This document shows, one piece after another, positions 1-11,020 of a stretch of DNA of 64,000 nucleotides (within the stretch, counting starts at the first letter, position 1; each line of letters starts with the position of its first letter). Source of the stretch: Labedaea rhizosphaerae (GTDB taxonomy: Bacteria; Actinomycetota; Actinomycetes; Mycobacteriales; Pseudonocardiaceae); assembly GCF_004362825.1 (NCBI RefSeq), contig NZ_SNXZ01000002.1, forward strand, positions 987,365 to 1,051,364, written 5' to 3'. A program made the position numbers and the translations under genes. The notes under the pieces were generated by a model, which had not been told where the DNA came from, ran no database searches, and saw nothing but the letters and a program-made list of their open reading frames with translations.

Positions 1-381
1 ACGTCTGCCCCGTTGTCGCGCCGACTCGACACGCTGACCATGACCACCACGACCACGTTGGTGGTCGGGGCGGCCCTGATCCCGGCTGGGCTGATCGTGG
101 GGCACGCGCACCTGGTGACCGCGGACGTCACGTCGTGGTTGCTGATCGGGTACCTGGGCGCGGTGACGCTGGCGTTGGGCTACGCGTTGCTGTTCACCGG
201 CCTGCGCACCACGCCGAGCGGTGCGGCCGTGGTGGCCACCCTGCTCGAACCGGTCACCGCCGTGCTGATCGCGGTGGTGTTCCTGGGTGAACGGCTGACC
301 GTCGCCGGGGTTGTGGGCGCCCTGATGATCGGGGTGGCGATCGGGAGCCTGGGGCGCAAGCAAGAACCTGCGCCCCAGTAA
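1..381 (+). CDS. EamA/DMT-family transporter, C-terminal part (5' end outside window)
   Basis: This is the end of an inner-membrane drug/metabolite transporter. The reading frame is open from the first base, so the start lies upstream. About 125 residues are visible with four hydrophobic segments. The last repeat reads AALLEPVTAVLIAVVFLGE-like (visible as VVATLLEPVTAVLIAVVFLG), which is the conserved EamA feature of a Glu-Pro before the penultimate helix, followed by the RLTVAGVVGALMIGVAI helix. The substrate cannot be inferred. The gene stops with TAA three bases before the convergent ppdK stop codon. Confidence 0.85.
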   Translation, partial: TSAPLSRRLDTLTMTTTTTLVVGAALIPAGLIVGHAHLVTADVTSWLLIGYLGAVTLALGYALLFTGLRTTPSGAAVVATLLEPVTAVLIAVVFLGERLTVAGVVGALMIGVAIGSLGRKQEPAPQ

Positions 382-384
382 CCC

Positions 385-3087
<2,703 letters not shown>

Positions 3088-3204
3088 CCCGCCACCTCCG
3101 CGAATGTTCATCAACCAAACGATGCTCGCAGCGTGGAGGCGGTCTCGCATAGTGACCAAAGGGCGGTAGGATCTTTCTCTCAGGCGTATCCGAGAGGCAG
3201 ACGT

Positions 3205-3567
3205 GTGACCACACCGGTGTTGCTGGCCCATCGCTCCAACCGTGGCGGCGCCGTTGTCATCACCGCCGAAGGCGAAGCGGATACGGTGACCGCGCCCGTT
3301 CTGCGTCGTGAGCTCACGGCGGCCCTGGAGGAGATCGGCGAGGCCGGCACGGTGCTGGTGCTCGACGCGACCGGGGTGACCTTCATCGACAGCACGGGCC
3401 TGGCCGAGCTGATCCGCGCCAACCAGCAGTGCGAGACCAAGCAGATCCCGTTGCGCCTGGTCACGTCGCCGGAGCTGTACCGCATCCTCGAGCTGACCGG
3501 CTTGATCGAGATCTTCGCCATCGCCGATTCGGTCGACGCCGCGGTGGAGCCGGACGGGATGTCCTGA
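3205..3567 (+). CDS. STAS-domain anti-sigma factor antagonist
   Basis: This is a single-domain STAS protein of 120 aa, of the SpoIIAA/RsbV type that binds anti-sigma kinases and frees alternative sigma factors. The core reads VLVLDATGVTFIDSTGLAEL; in the family the Ser of DSTGL is the phosphorylation site. The GTG start at 3205 has GAGAGG upstream; the long open frame before it is antisense to ppdK. The partner kinase is not in the window. It sits about 118 bp from the divergent ppdK start. Confidence 0.9.
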   Translation: MTTPVLLAHRSNRGGAVVITAEGEADTVTAPVLRRELTAALEEIGEAGTVLVLDATGVTFIDSTGLAELIRANQQCETKQIPLRLVTSPELYRILELTGLIEIFAIADSVDAAVEPDGMS

Positions 3568-3640
3568 GCTCCGCTGCCCGGTCGTGAGATGCTGACGCCA
3601 GCGTGTCTTCCCCCTCGTGTGTGCCGCTGTGCGAAAGGCG

Positions 3641-4039
3641 ATGAGAGTGACCACCTGGACCGATGTGATCAACTACGTCAGGGTTCGGTACGAGGTCATG
3701 GAGGACACCGACGGCTGGGTGCGGTTCCGCCTCGACACCAGGGACGACCGCAACCAGCAGGTCACCATGCACCACGTGACCGGCGACGACCACGTGGACT
3801 GGGTGGAGCTCTCCTCGCCGGTGGGCTGGGCCGACAAGATCGACCTGCGGAAGTTCCTGGAGCTCTCGGGTTCGTCGATCATCGGCGGCGCGGCCGTCGT
3901 CGACGGCGTCGCGCTGCTCAAGCACACGGTGCCGCTCTCGGACATGAGCATCCAGGAAGAGTTCGTCGCCCCGCTCGAAGCGCTGGTCCACCGGGCCGAC
4001 GCCATGGAGCACGAGCTGACGAGCTCCGACCAGTTCTGA
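3641..4039 (+). CDS. conserved hypothetical protein, possible YbjN/T3SS-chaperone-like fold
   Basis: This acidic soluble protein is about 132 aa and has no signal or membrane segment. The pattern (DGWVRFRLDTRDDRNQQVTM, then LSSPVGWADKIDLRKFLELS, then a hydrophobic IIGGAAVVDGVALLKHTVPL stretch) resembles the bacterial YbjN/CesT-type chaperone fold, but no catalytic motif is visible, so this is only a fold suggestion. GAAAGG lies directly before the ATG at 3641. A GTG at 3647 is better spaced from it and may be the real start. It lies 73 bp after the STAS gene, in the same direction. Confidence 0.65.
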   Translation: MRVTTWTDVINYVRVRYEVMEDTDGWVRFRLDTRDDRNQQVTMHHVTGDDHVDWVELSSPVGWADKIDLRKFLELSGSSIIGGAAVVDGVALLKHTVPLSDMSIQEEFVAPLEALVHRADAMEHELTSSDQF

Positions 4040-4109
4040 GCGACCCCTTCTGAGCAGCCCCGTTCTCGACGTTCGCACCGCGCGGCGCGCGATCGCCGCG
4101 GTCTTCTGC

Positions 4110-5189
4110 GTGCACGGCGCGGTCACCGGGTCGTTCGCCACCCGGGTGCCGTGGCTGCAGGACCACGCGGGTGTCAGCGCCGGTCAGCTCGGCCTCGCAC
4201 TGGCCTGCCCCGCGATCGGTGCCGCGCTCGCGATGCCGGTGACCAGCGGGCTCACCCACCGCTTCGGCACGCGGGCGACGCTGCGGGTGCTGCTCGCGAT
4301 GTGGACGTTGTCGCTGGTGCTGCCGTCGCTGGCCACCGGGTTGCTCACGTTGTGCCTGGCCCTGCTGGTCTACGGCGCGTCGTCCGGGCTTTCCGACGTG
4401 GCCATGAACGCGCTGGGCGTCGAAGTGGAGAAGCGTGCCGGGAAGTCGATCATGTCCGGGCTGCACGGCATGTGGAGCGTGGGCACGCTGATCGGCTCGT
4501 CGGCGGGCGCGCTCGCCGCGCACCTCGGGCTGAATGCCCAGGTCCACCACGCCATCGCGGCGTTCGCGCTGACGGTCGCGGGCCTCATCGCGGTCCGGTT
4601 CGTGCTGGACCTGCACCCGGAGGAAGACGACGTGGCACCGCCGCCCTTCGCCCTGCCACCGCGATCGGCGATCCTGATCGGTGCGGTCGGGTTCTGCGCC
4701 GTGTTCGCCGAGGGCGCGAGCCTGGACTGGTCGGCGGTCTACCTGCGTGACGTGCTGAGCGCGTCGGCCGGGATGGCCGCGGCGGCGACCGCCGGCTTCA
4801 CCGTGACGATGGCCGTGGCCCGGATCTGCGGGGACGCGGTGGTGAACCGGCTCGGTGCCGTGCCCACGGTGCGAGTCAGCGGCGTGACGGCCGCGGTCGG
4901 CGGGGTCCTGGTCGTGATCGCGGGACAGCCGTGGGTGGCAATGGCGGGCTTCGCGTTGCTCGGCGTCGGCGTGGCGGTGGTCGTGCCGCTGGCCTTCGCC
5001 GCGGCCGGGCACCGCGGGCCGAACCCGGGTCAGGCCATCGCCGGCGTCGCCGCGATCACCTACACGGCGGGACTGGTGGCGCCGTCCGCGGTGGGCGCGA
5101 TCGCCCAGGGCAGCAGCCTGTCGGTGTCGTTCATCCTGGTCACCGCCTTGACCGTCGGAATCGGGGTGTTCGCGCGCGTGCTTCGTTAG
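4110..5189 (+). CDS. MFS transporter
   Basis: This major facilitator superfamily permease has about twelve hydrophobic segments in 359 residues. Visible MFS features include the start of helix 1 (GAVTGSFATRVPWLQ) and a charged loop after helix 2 (THRFGTRATLR), as in sugar/drug-type MFS proteins. The substrate is unknown. The only conventional start in frame after the last upstream stop is GTG 4110, but the frame continues back to CTG 4050 (encoding LSSPVLDVRTARRAIAAVFC), which looks like the normal cytosolic N-terminus and first half of helix 1. A CTG start just behind the preceding gene is therefore possible. Confidence 0.85.
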   Translation: MHGAVTGSFATRVPWLQDHAGVSAGQLGLALACPAIGAALAMPVTSGLTHRFGTRATLRVLLAMWTLSLVLPSLATGLLTLCLALLVYGASSGLSDVAMNALGVEVEKRAGKSIMSGLHGMWSVGTLIGSSAGALAAHLGLNAQVHHAIAAFALTVAGLIAVRFVLDLHPEEDDVAPPPFALPPRSAILIGAVGFCAVFAEGASLDWSAVYLRDVLSASAGMAAAATAGFTVTMAVARICGDAVVNRLGAVPTVRVSGVTAAVGGVLVVIAGQPWVAMAGFALLGVGVAVVVPLAFAAAGHRGPNPGQAIAGVAAITYTAGLVAPSAVGAIAQGSSLSVSFILVTALTVGIGVFARVLR

Positions 5190-5199
5190 GTTGAGCCCC

Positions 5200-5984
5200 A
5201 TGGACTGGGGCGAACAGATCGAGGCAGTGCGGACGTTGGTCGGGGAGCGGTACGTGTTCCCGGCCCAAGGCGCGAAGATCGCGGACGTGCTGGCGCAGCG
5301 GCTGGCCGAGGGCGCCTACGCGGACCTCGCCGACGAGGCGTCGTTCGCGGCCGTGGTGACCGCGGACCTGCAATCCCTCAACGGCGACAAGCACTTGCGG
5401 CTGCGGTACCGGGCGGCGGAGATCCCCGACCGCGAGGAGTTCTTCGACGAGGCGGAGTACCGGGCCGAGGCCGAGCTCGACGGTTTCGGGATTGCCGCCG
5501 TGCGCCGCCTGGCGGGCAACATCGGGCTGCTCGACCTGCGCGCCATGCACATGGCCGCCATCGCCGGACCGGCGATCGTCGCCGCGATGAACCTCGTCGC
5601 GAGCACCGACGTGCTGATCATCGACCTGCGCCGCAACGGCGGCGGCGACCCCGCGACGGAGGTGAGGAGCTGGCGAACAACCTGCGTGAGCTGGAGCGCG
5701 CGACGCTGGTCGGCGAGGTGACCGGCGGCGGCGCGAACCCCTGCGACTCGCACCGCGTGAGCGCACACCTCGAAGCGACCATCCCGATCGGGCGCGCGAT
5801 CAACCCGATCTCGGGCACCAATTGGGAGGGCACCGGCGTGCAACCACATATCGAGGTGCCTGCTTCCGAAGCGTTCGACGCCGCCTACCGGCCGGCGCTG
5901 CGGCACGTGCTCGACCTGGGTGAGGACGGGCCGCGGCGGAAGATCGCCGAGCAGGCGCGGAGCGCGTTGGCGGAGCTCGGCTAG
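5200..5984 (+). pseudogene. S41-family peptidase remnant with out-of-frame internal deletion
   Basis: The first half (ATG 5200 to about 5660) encodes an S41/C-terminal-processing-protease N-terminal helical domain and the start of the peptidase fold (IIDLRRNGGGDPATE). Translation then runs out of frame and stops at 5721. From about 5660 another frame encodes the normal S41 C-terminal part: GGEELANNL, ATLVGEVTGGGANP, then GTGVQPHIEVP. In intact homologues these pieces are separated by roughly 80-100 residues, with the catalytic Ser just before the GGEE-like motif. Both the middle segment and that Ser are missing. The upstream neighbour is the MFS gene, 10 bp away. The gene ends 4 bp inside the convergent corA stop. 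Confidence 0.85.
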
Positions 5985-6952
5985 AGCCAGTCGCGCTTGC
6001 GGAAGACGAAGTAGAGCCCGACCGCCAGCACCACGATCACGGCCGTCGACGTCCAGAACCCCGACGCCGCTTGGAAACCCGGGTATGGGACGTTCTGGCC
6101 GTAGAAGCCGGTGACGGCCGTCGGGATCGCGATGATCGCGGCCCAGCTCGTGACCTTCTTCATGATCATGTTCATCCGGTTGCCCTGCAGGCTCAGCTGC
6201 GTCTCCCGGACGGTGTTGATGAGCTCGCGCAGGCTGTCGGTCCACTCGGCCGCGCGCAGCGCGTGGTCGTGGACGTCCTGGAAGTAGGGCATCATCACGT
6301 CGTCGACGATGCGCAGGTCGTGGCGCATGGCCGCGCTGATGACCTCGTTCATCGGCAGCACGGCACGGCGCAGCGCCGTCAGGCTCTTGCGCAGCCGCAG
6401 CGAGCGGCGCTGCATCGCGCCGTACTGGGTGCTCTCCTCGAACACGTCGTCCTCGAGACGCTCGATCTGGTCGTCCAGCGCCTGCACCGCTTCGAAGTGC
6501 CCGTCGACGATGTAGTCGAGCAGGCCGTGCAGCAGGTACGCGACCCCGCTCTTGGCCAGGTCGGCCGCGCCGTCCCAGCGGGCCACCACCTCGTCGATCG
6601 GGAAGCCCTCGTCCTTGCGCACGGTGACCAGGGCGTTGGGCGTGACGAACGCGTCCACCTCGGCCTTGCTCACCTCGCCGTCCTCGGCGTGGAAGTTCAC
6701 GCAGTAGGCGGTGAGGAACGAATGCGACTCGTAGCGGTCGAGCTTGGGCCGCTGGTGCTCTTCGAGCGCGTCCTCGACGGCGAGGGCGTGCAGGCCGAGT
6801 TCGTCGGCGATCTCCGCGAGGTCGGCCGCGGTCGGGCGGCAGAAGTCGACCCACACCACGACGCCGGGATCACCGAGCCAGTCGGAGACGTCCTTGACCG
6901 GGAAGCCTTCGGCCTCGACCGTGCCGTTGCGATATGCCCGCGTTCGTGCCAT
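5981..6952 (-). CDS. corA: CorA-family magnesium/cobalt channel
   Basis: This inner-membrane divalent cation channel has 323 aa. It shows the long acidic and helical cytosolic domain (QIERLEDDVFEESTQYGAMQ and following), the stalk helix, and two C-terminal membrane helices with a basic end (FRKRDWL). The pore signature of the family is GMN; here the equivalent reads GFYGQNVPYPG (GQN at 285-287), a substitution common in actinobacterial CorA-like proteins as far as I recall. Ion selectivity is therefore not certain. ATG 6952 is the natural N-terminus. The 3' end overlaps the convergent S41 remnant by four bases. Confidence 0.92.
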   Translation of the reverse strand: MARTRAYRNGTVEAEGFPVKDVSDWLGDPGVVVWVDFCRPTAADLAEIADELGLHALAVEDALEEHQRPKLDRYESHSFLTAYCVNFHAEDGEVSKAEVDAFVTPNALVTVRKDEGFPIDEVVARWDGAADLAKSGVAYLLHGLLDYIVDGHFEAVQALDDQIERLEDDVFEESTQYGAMQRRSLRLRKSLTALRRAVLPMNEVISAAMRHDLRIVDDVMMPYFQDVHDHALRAAEWTDSLRELINTVRETQLSLQGNRMNMIMKKVTSWAAIIAIPTAVTGFYGQNVPYPGFQAASGFWTSTAVIVVLAVGLYFVFRKRDWL

Positions 6953-7038
6953 CCGATCACCGTAATGACGGCTCAGCCGAATCGCCGTCCAGCCCCGCTC
7001 ACATGTTCCGGACAGGCGGGTCTGGGTAACCCCGGCCC

Positions 7039-7461
7039 ATGGGTGACTACGACAACACGATCACCGTCGACGTCCCGCCTGCGCGGCTCTTCGACTACCT
7101 GGCCGACGTCCGGCACCTCCCGGACTACATGCCCCGGCTGACCTCGGCGAAGCCCGCCGGCGGCGACAAGGTCGAGGTGACCGCGCACCTCGAGGACAAG
7201 GACACGCCCGGTCCCGGCGACCAGGACGTCGAAGGCGAGGCGTGGATCCACGTGCTCGAACAGGGCAAGACCCTGGAATGGGGCGCCCCCGGCCCGCACG
7301 ACTACCACGGCAAGCTGCACGTCTCCCCCGGCTCCAGCGAGGGCACCTCGACGCTGGAAGTGGAGCTGCACACCGAACGCACCGAGGGCGGCCGGGTGGA
7401 CGACGGACTGCGGGAAACGTTGCAGGGCATCAAGTCCGCGGTCGAGCGGGCCGAGCGCTGA
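7039..7461 (+). CDS. SRPBCC-family protein
   Basis: This 140-aa protein has the polyketide cyclase/START-like pattern: an ITVDVPPARLFDYLADVRHLPDYMPRL-type opening in which hydrophobic residues alternate before the first helix, a central sheet (KLHVSPGSSEGTSTLEVELH) and a long C-terminal helix (LRETLQGIKSAVER). The fold binds a hydrophobic ligand in a central cavity; no ligand can be inferred. It starts at ATG 7039, and its last 32 bases overlap the end of the convergent phosphotransferase gene. Confidence 0.85.
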   Translation: MGDYDNTITVDVPPARLFDYLADVRHLPDYMPRLTSAKPAGGDKVEVTAHLEDKDTPGPGDQDVEGEAWIHVLEQGKTLEWGAPGPHDYHGKLHVSPGSSEGTSTLEVELHTERTEGGRVDDGLRETLQGIKSAVERAER

Positions 7462-8314
7462 GGACCTGGTCGACCACGTACCTGGCGTTGGCGACCAGGC
7501 CCGGGTTGGTGTCCCAGTAGTACGGCAGTTGCAGCAGCGCGATCGACAGGGCCCACGCCCGCCCGCGCTCCCACGTCACGTCGTCGACGGCCAGTTCGGC
7601 GCGGAACGCCGCGCGGGCGTCGGGTCCCATCAGGTTCCAGGCCGGGATCAGGTCGACCGTGGGGTTGCCGGTGCCCGTGGTGCCGAAGTCGATCACGGCG
7701 GCGAGCCTGCCGTCGTGCGTCAGGAGGTTGCCCGGGGACAGGTCGCCGTGCAGCCAGGCGACCTCGTCGGTGTCGGGCAGGAGCAGCGCCGCGTCCCACA
7801 CCTCGGTGATCGCGGCCGTGTCCATGCGGCCGTCGAGTTCGGCGATGGCCGCGCGGACGTAGGAGTCGCGGGCGGCGAGGGCTCCGCCGCGGCCCGCGCG
7901 GGGGCCGTCCGGCTCGATCTCCCGCAACGCCAGGACGAACCGCGCCAGGTCGCGGGCGAAGGGCACCGTCACCGAACCCTCGACGGGATTCGTCCCGTCC
8001 AGCCAGCGGTAGACCGACCACGGCGCGGCGAACCCGGCTGCGGGCGTGCCCTCGTGCACCGGCTCCGGCACGGTCACCGGCAGGTGCGGCGCGAGCCGGG
8101 TCAGCAGGTCGCGCTCGGCGATGATCGCGTCGATCGCGCGTGGCAGCCGCGGCAGGCGGGCGACCAGGTCGTCGCCGATGCGGAACAAGGCGTTCTCCGT
8201 GCCCGAGGAAGCCACCCGGCGCACCGGCCGGTCTGCCCATTGTGGACACTGGGTGGCGAGCAGGCCGACCACCAATTCCGGCGTGATGTCGAACTCGTCG
8301 GCGTGCATCCGCAT
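7430..8314 (-). CDS. aminoglycoside phosphotransferase-family kinase
   Basis: This small-molecule kinase of the APH/choline-kinase superfamily has 294 aa. It has a nucleotide-binding N-lobe (SSGTENALFRIGDDLVARLP), the catalytic loop HGDLSPGNLL with the catalytic Asp, and IDFGTTGTGNP as the metal-binding DFG equivalent. The substrate may be an aminoglycoside, a sugar or another metabolite; a resistance role is not shown. ATG 8314 follows the upstream oxidoreductase stop by only three bases, so the two genes are very likely one transcript. An ATG at 8308 is an alternative start. Confidence 0.88.
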   Translation of the reverse strand: MRMHADEFDITPELVVGLLATQCPQWADRPVRRVASSGTENALFRIGDDLVARLPRLPRAIDAIIAERDLLTRLAPHLPVTVPEPVHEGTPAAGFAAPWSVYRWLDGTNPVEGSVTVPFARDLARFVLALREIEPDGPRAGRGGALAARDSYVRAAIAELDGRMDTAAITEVWDAALLLPDTDEVAWLHGDLSPGNLLTHDGRLAAVIDFGTTGTGNPTVDLIPAWNLMGPDARAAFRAELAVDDVTWERGRAWALSIALLQLPYYWDTNPGLVANARYVVDQVLSARPARPRT

Positions 8315-8317
8315 GCG

Positions 8318-9340
8318 TCAGAAGCGATCCGGCCGGTAGGGCGTGAGGTCGAAGCCGGGATCGCGACCGAGGACGAGGTCGGCGACCAGCCGCCCCGCGT
8401 ACGGCGCCAGCGTCAGCCCACCGGGGCCGAAACCCGTTGCCACGTAGAGGTTTTCGTCGAGCTGACCCAGCAGGGGTTCGCCGTCCGGGCTGGCCGGGCG
8501 GAACCCGACCCTGGTCTCCAGCAAGGTCGCCGTGGCCAGCCCGGGGGCGACGGCGAGCGCGTGGGACAACACCTCGGCCTGCCCCGCCGCCGTCACCCGG
8601 TGGTCGAAGCCGGACCCGGTTTCGCGGGTGGCCCCGGCGACGACCCGCGAGCCGGGGAACGCCAACAGGTAGTGGCTGGACACCGGCAACACGACCGGCC
8701 ATGAAGCGGTGTCGGTGCCAGGCAAGGAGAAGTGGCTGATCTGCCCGCGCTGCGGCGCGACCGGCAGGTCGACCAGCTCGCTCGTCCAGGCACCCGCGGC
8801 GAGGACCACCGCGTCGGCGCCGTGGGCGACGCCGTCGACCCGCAGGCCGCCGTCGAGGGTGACCCGACCGGAGATCAACTCGGCGCCGGAGGCCGCCAGC
8901 AGCGCCGAACGCAGCCTGCGACCGTCGACCCGGCCCGCGCGGGACACGTGCACGGCCGCGAGCGACGGTGCCAGCGGCGGGAACAGTTCGCGGGCTTGCT
9001 CCGGGGTCAACCGCGTCACGGCACCGGCCGGGCGCCCGGCCAGCCGCTGCTCCGCCTCGTCCAGCTCGTCCGGCGAAGCCGAGACGACCAGCCCGCCGAC
9101 GACTTCGTAGGAGGTGCCCGGCACGGCCGCGGCGAGTTCCGGGTAGTAGGCGCCGGCGGCCTCGGCGAGCGGGTAGCCCTCGTGCCGCCGCGATGTCCAA
9201 GGGCTGACGATCCCGGCGCCCGCAGCAGTGGCGGCGCCCTCGCGACCCGCGTCCACGACCTGCACCGAGACACCGGCTTTGGCCAGGTGCCAGGCCACCG
9301 ACGCCCCGGCGACCCCACTCCCCACGATGATCACGCGCAC
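8318..9340 (-). CDS. FAD-dependent oxidoreductase, glycine oxidase/DAO type
   Basis: This 340-aa flavoprotein is of the D-amino-acid oxidase/glycine oxidase (ThiO-like) family. The N-terminal Rossmann motif VIIVGSGVAGASVAWHLAKA binds FAD, and the C-terminal NLYVATGFGPGGLTLAPYAG is the second FAD contact typical of DAO proteins. It likely oxidises an amine or imino acid with O2, but the substrate is unknown. Start choice: GTG 9340 (VRVIIVG); a second GTG at 9334 is better spaced from GAGG. It is followed three bases later by the APH-like kinase gene, so a shared pathway is plausible but unproven. Confidence 0.88.
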   Translation of the reverse strand: MRVIIVGSGVAGASVAWHLAKAGVSVQVVDAGREGAATAAGAGIVSPWTSRRHEGYPLAEAAGAYYPELAAAVPGTSYEVVGGLVVSASPDELDEAEQRLAGRPAGAVTRLTPEQARELFPPLAPSLAAVHVSRAGRVDGRRLRSALLAASGAELISGRVTLDGGLRVDGVAHGADAVVLAAGAWTSELVDLPVAPQRGQISHFSLPGTDTASWPVVLPVSSHYLLAFPGSRVVAGATRETGSGFDHRVTAAGQAEVLSHALAVAPGLATATLLETRVGFRPASPDGEPLLGQLDENLYVATGFGPGGLTLAPYAGRLVADLVLGRDPGFDLTPYRPDRF

Positions 9341-9440
9341 CCTCGTCAGCGTGCCACACGCGACTACCGCCGACCGAGCCGTTAACGGCAAGGCAACCGG
9401 CGACCCGCGCACCGGCGACCGGCAGCCGAGGCGTCGATGG

Positions 9441-9800
9441 CTACCGGCGGCCGAGGCGTCGCTCGCCGGTCGCGCCCGGCCGGTACGTCAGCCCGTAGTG
9501 GGCGTAGACCTGCGGTTCCTCTTCGCTGGTCAGCTCGCCGTCCACGTCGATCGACGGTGCGTCCTTGATCATCTTCTTGGCCGGGGTCACCTTGAGGTGC
9601 TTCGGCGTCACCACCGCGCCCGCCAGCGGCGCGAACACCAGCCGGTGCTTGCCGAGCATGCCGACCTTGATGGTGCCGAACGCCGGTTCGTCGCTGCTCG
9701 TGTCGAAGTAGACCGCCTCGAGGGTGCCCACCTTGTCCTCGGCAACGTCGACCACGGGCAGGCCGACCCAGTCTCGGATGTTCTCCGCCGGAAACGTCAT
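9441..9800 (-). CDS. PRC-barrel domain protein
   Basis: This 119-aa protein has an N-terminal PRC-barrel (IRDWVGLPVVDVAEDKVGTL, then AVYFDTSSDEPAFGTIKVG), the small beta-barrel found in photoreaction-centre H subunits and RimM. It continues with a short acidic stretch (DVDGELTSEEEPQ). Actinobacterial stand-alone PRC proteins are usually stress- or envelope-associated, but the role here cannot be named. ATG 9800 is the clear N-terminus. The gene is isolated. Confidence 0.85.
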   Translation of the reverse strand: MTFPAENIRDWVGLPVVDVAEDKVGTLEAVYFDTSSDEPAFGTIKVGMLGKHRLVFAPLAGAVVTPKHLKVTPAKKMIKDAPSIDVDGELTSEEEPQVYAHYGLTYRPGATGERRLGRR

Positions 9801-9851
9801 ACCCGCTGGCTACCCTGGACCGGCTGTTCGTGAACCCACCCGTCGGGGTGA

Positions 9852-10850
9852 TCAGACGACGCCGCGATCCTGGCTGCGGGGATCGGTGACGACGTGGTCG
9901 GCGTAGACGCCCGAGCGGGCGGTCCGCCGCCAGGGCCGGGCCTTGAACACCGCCACCTCCACCGACTCGGCCGACTCGTCCAGGTCGGTGACCACCACAG
10001 CGGCCGAACCGTCGGCCGGGCCGCGATCCACCCACCGCCCGTCCGGTCCGGCGAGGCCGGACGGCGCGCTCGACCCGGCCAGCGCCGCATAGCTCACCCA
10101 GTAGCTGTTGGTGGCCGCGTGCGCCAGCGCTTCCGCCGCGAACACTTGGCCGTCGGGTTCGCCAGTCGTCGAGAACAGCACGCAGTCCACGTCCCGGCGC
10201 TCGTACTCAGCGAAAAGCTCGGCGAAGTGCGATTCCATGCCCAGCGCGCAGCCGAAGCGGACGCCGTCCACGGTGAAGGTGATCGGTTCCGTGCCCGGCG
10301 CGTACATATGCGACACCTTGGTGTTGGACAACATCCGCTCGTCGTAGCGCGTGACGATCGAGCCGTTGTCGGACACCACGTACAGGCTGTTGTGCGGACG
10401 GTGCGGCGGGGTCAGCGGGTGCACCGACCCCAGCACGGTCCACAGGCGCAGTTCGCCAGCCAGCGCCGCGATCGCGGTCAGCTCGCGGCGCAACGCCGCC
10501 CAGTCGGCACGCGACCAGTCGGCCGGGCCGATCCGGTCAGGACCGGTCGACGACATGATCGCCTTGTGCGGCGAGCACAACGCCCCCTCGGGCAGGTGCA
10601 GCACCCGCGCCCCGCGCTGCGCGGCCTGGCGCATCAGCAGCCGTACCACGGTCGCGGTGTGGGCGAGCGCGGCGGTGTCACCCGGATCCGCGCAGAGCGG
10701 GCTCTGCGCGATCGCGATACGCACTCGTTTCGGCTCCGGCGTGGCCACTTCTCCGGTCGTGCGGAGGTGCCGCAGGGCCGCGGTGTAGGACTCGCCGGTC
10801 TTGGCCGCGCGTGCGCGAACCCGGCGCTTCAAGCTCTTGTTGGCAGTCAT
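9852..10850 (-). CDS. nitrilase-superfamily (carbon-nitrogen hydrolase-like) protein, apparently lacking catalytic residues
   Basis: The 332-aa protein starts at ATG 10850 behind GGAAGG. Residues 1-30 form a basic helical leader (RARAAKTGESYTAALRHLR) that recurs at the front of unrelated actinobacterial proteins. The carbon-nitrogen hydrolase domain follows from about 43. The first catalytic residue, Glu 88 in LPEGALC, is present. By motif alignment the usual Lys position falls on Glu 171 (RYDERMLSN) and the usual Cys nucleophile position on Gly 204 (CALGMESHFAEL), with a Cys three residues earlier at 201. It may be inactive or use another nucleophile. It has no partner gene. Confidence 0.8.
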   Translation of the reverse strand: MTANKSLKRRVRARAAKTGESYTAALRHLRTTGEVATPEPKRVRIAIAQSPLCADPGDTAALAHTATVVRLLMRQAAQRGARVLHLPEGALCSPHKAIMSSTGPDRIGPADWSRADWAALRRELTAIAALAGELRLWTVLGSVHPLTPPHRPHNSLYVVSDNGSIVTRYDERMLSNTKVSHMYAPGTEPITFTVDGVRFGCALGMESHFAELFAEYERRDVDCVLFSTTGEPDGQVFAAEALAHAATNSYWVSYAALAGSSAPSGLAGPDGRWVDRGPADGSAAVVVTDLDESAESVEVAVFKARPWRRTARSGVYADHVVTDPRSQDRGVV

Positions 10851-11020
10851 CGGGCCTTCCAAACGCCTCGCGCGCCCATCCCCCAGCGACACCGCGCGAA
10901 GCGGCTGGTCGGTGACCGCGACCCGAGACGACGAAGGTCCCTTTGCCCCGAAGGATCCTGGCCGCGCTGGGGGCGGCCGGTGCGGGGTTCGGCGTTAGGT
11001 CACGCCGGACCCGAGAGTAC

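Noticed and set aside
7430-8314. APH-like kinase as an antibiotic resistance gene
   Set aside because: The superfamily is broad, and the neighbouring oxidoreductase points to metabolism; resistance cannot be claimed.
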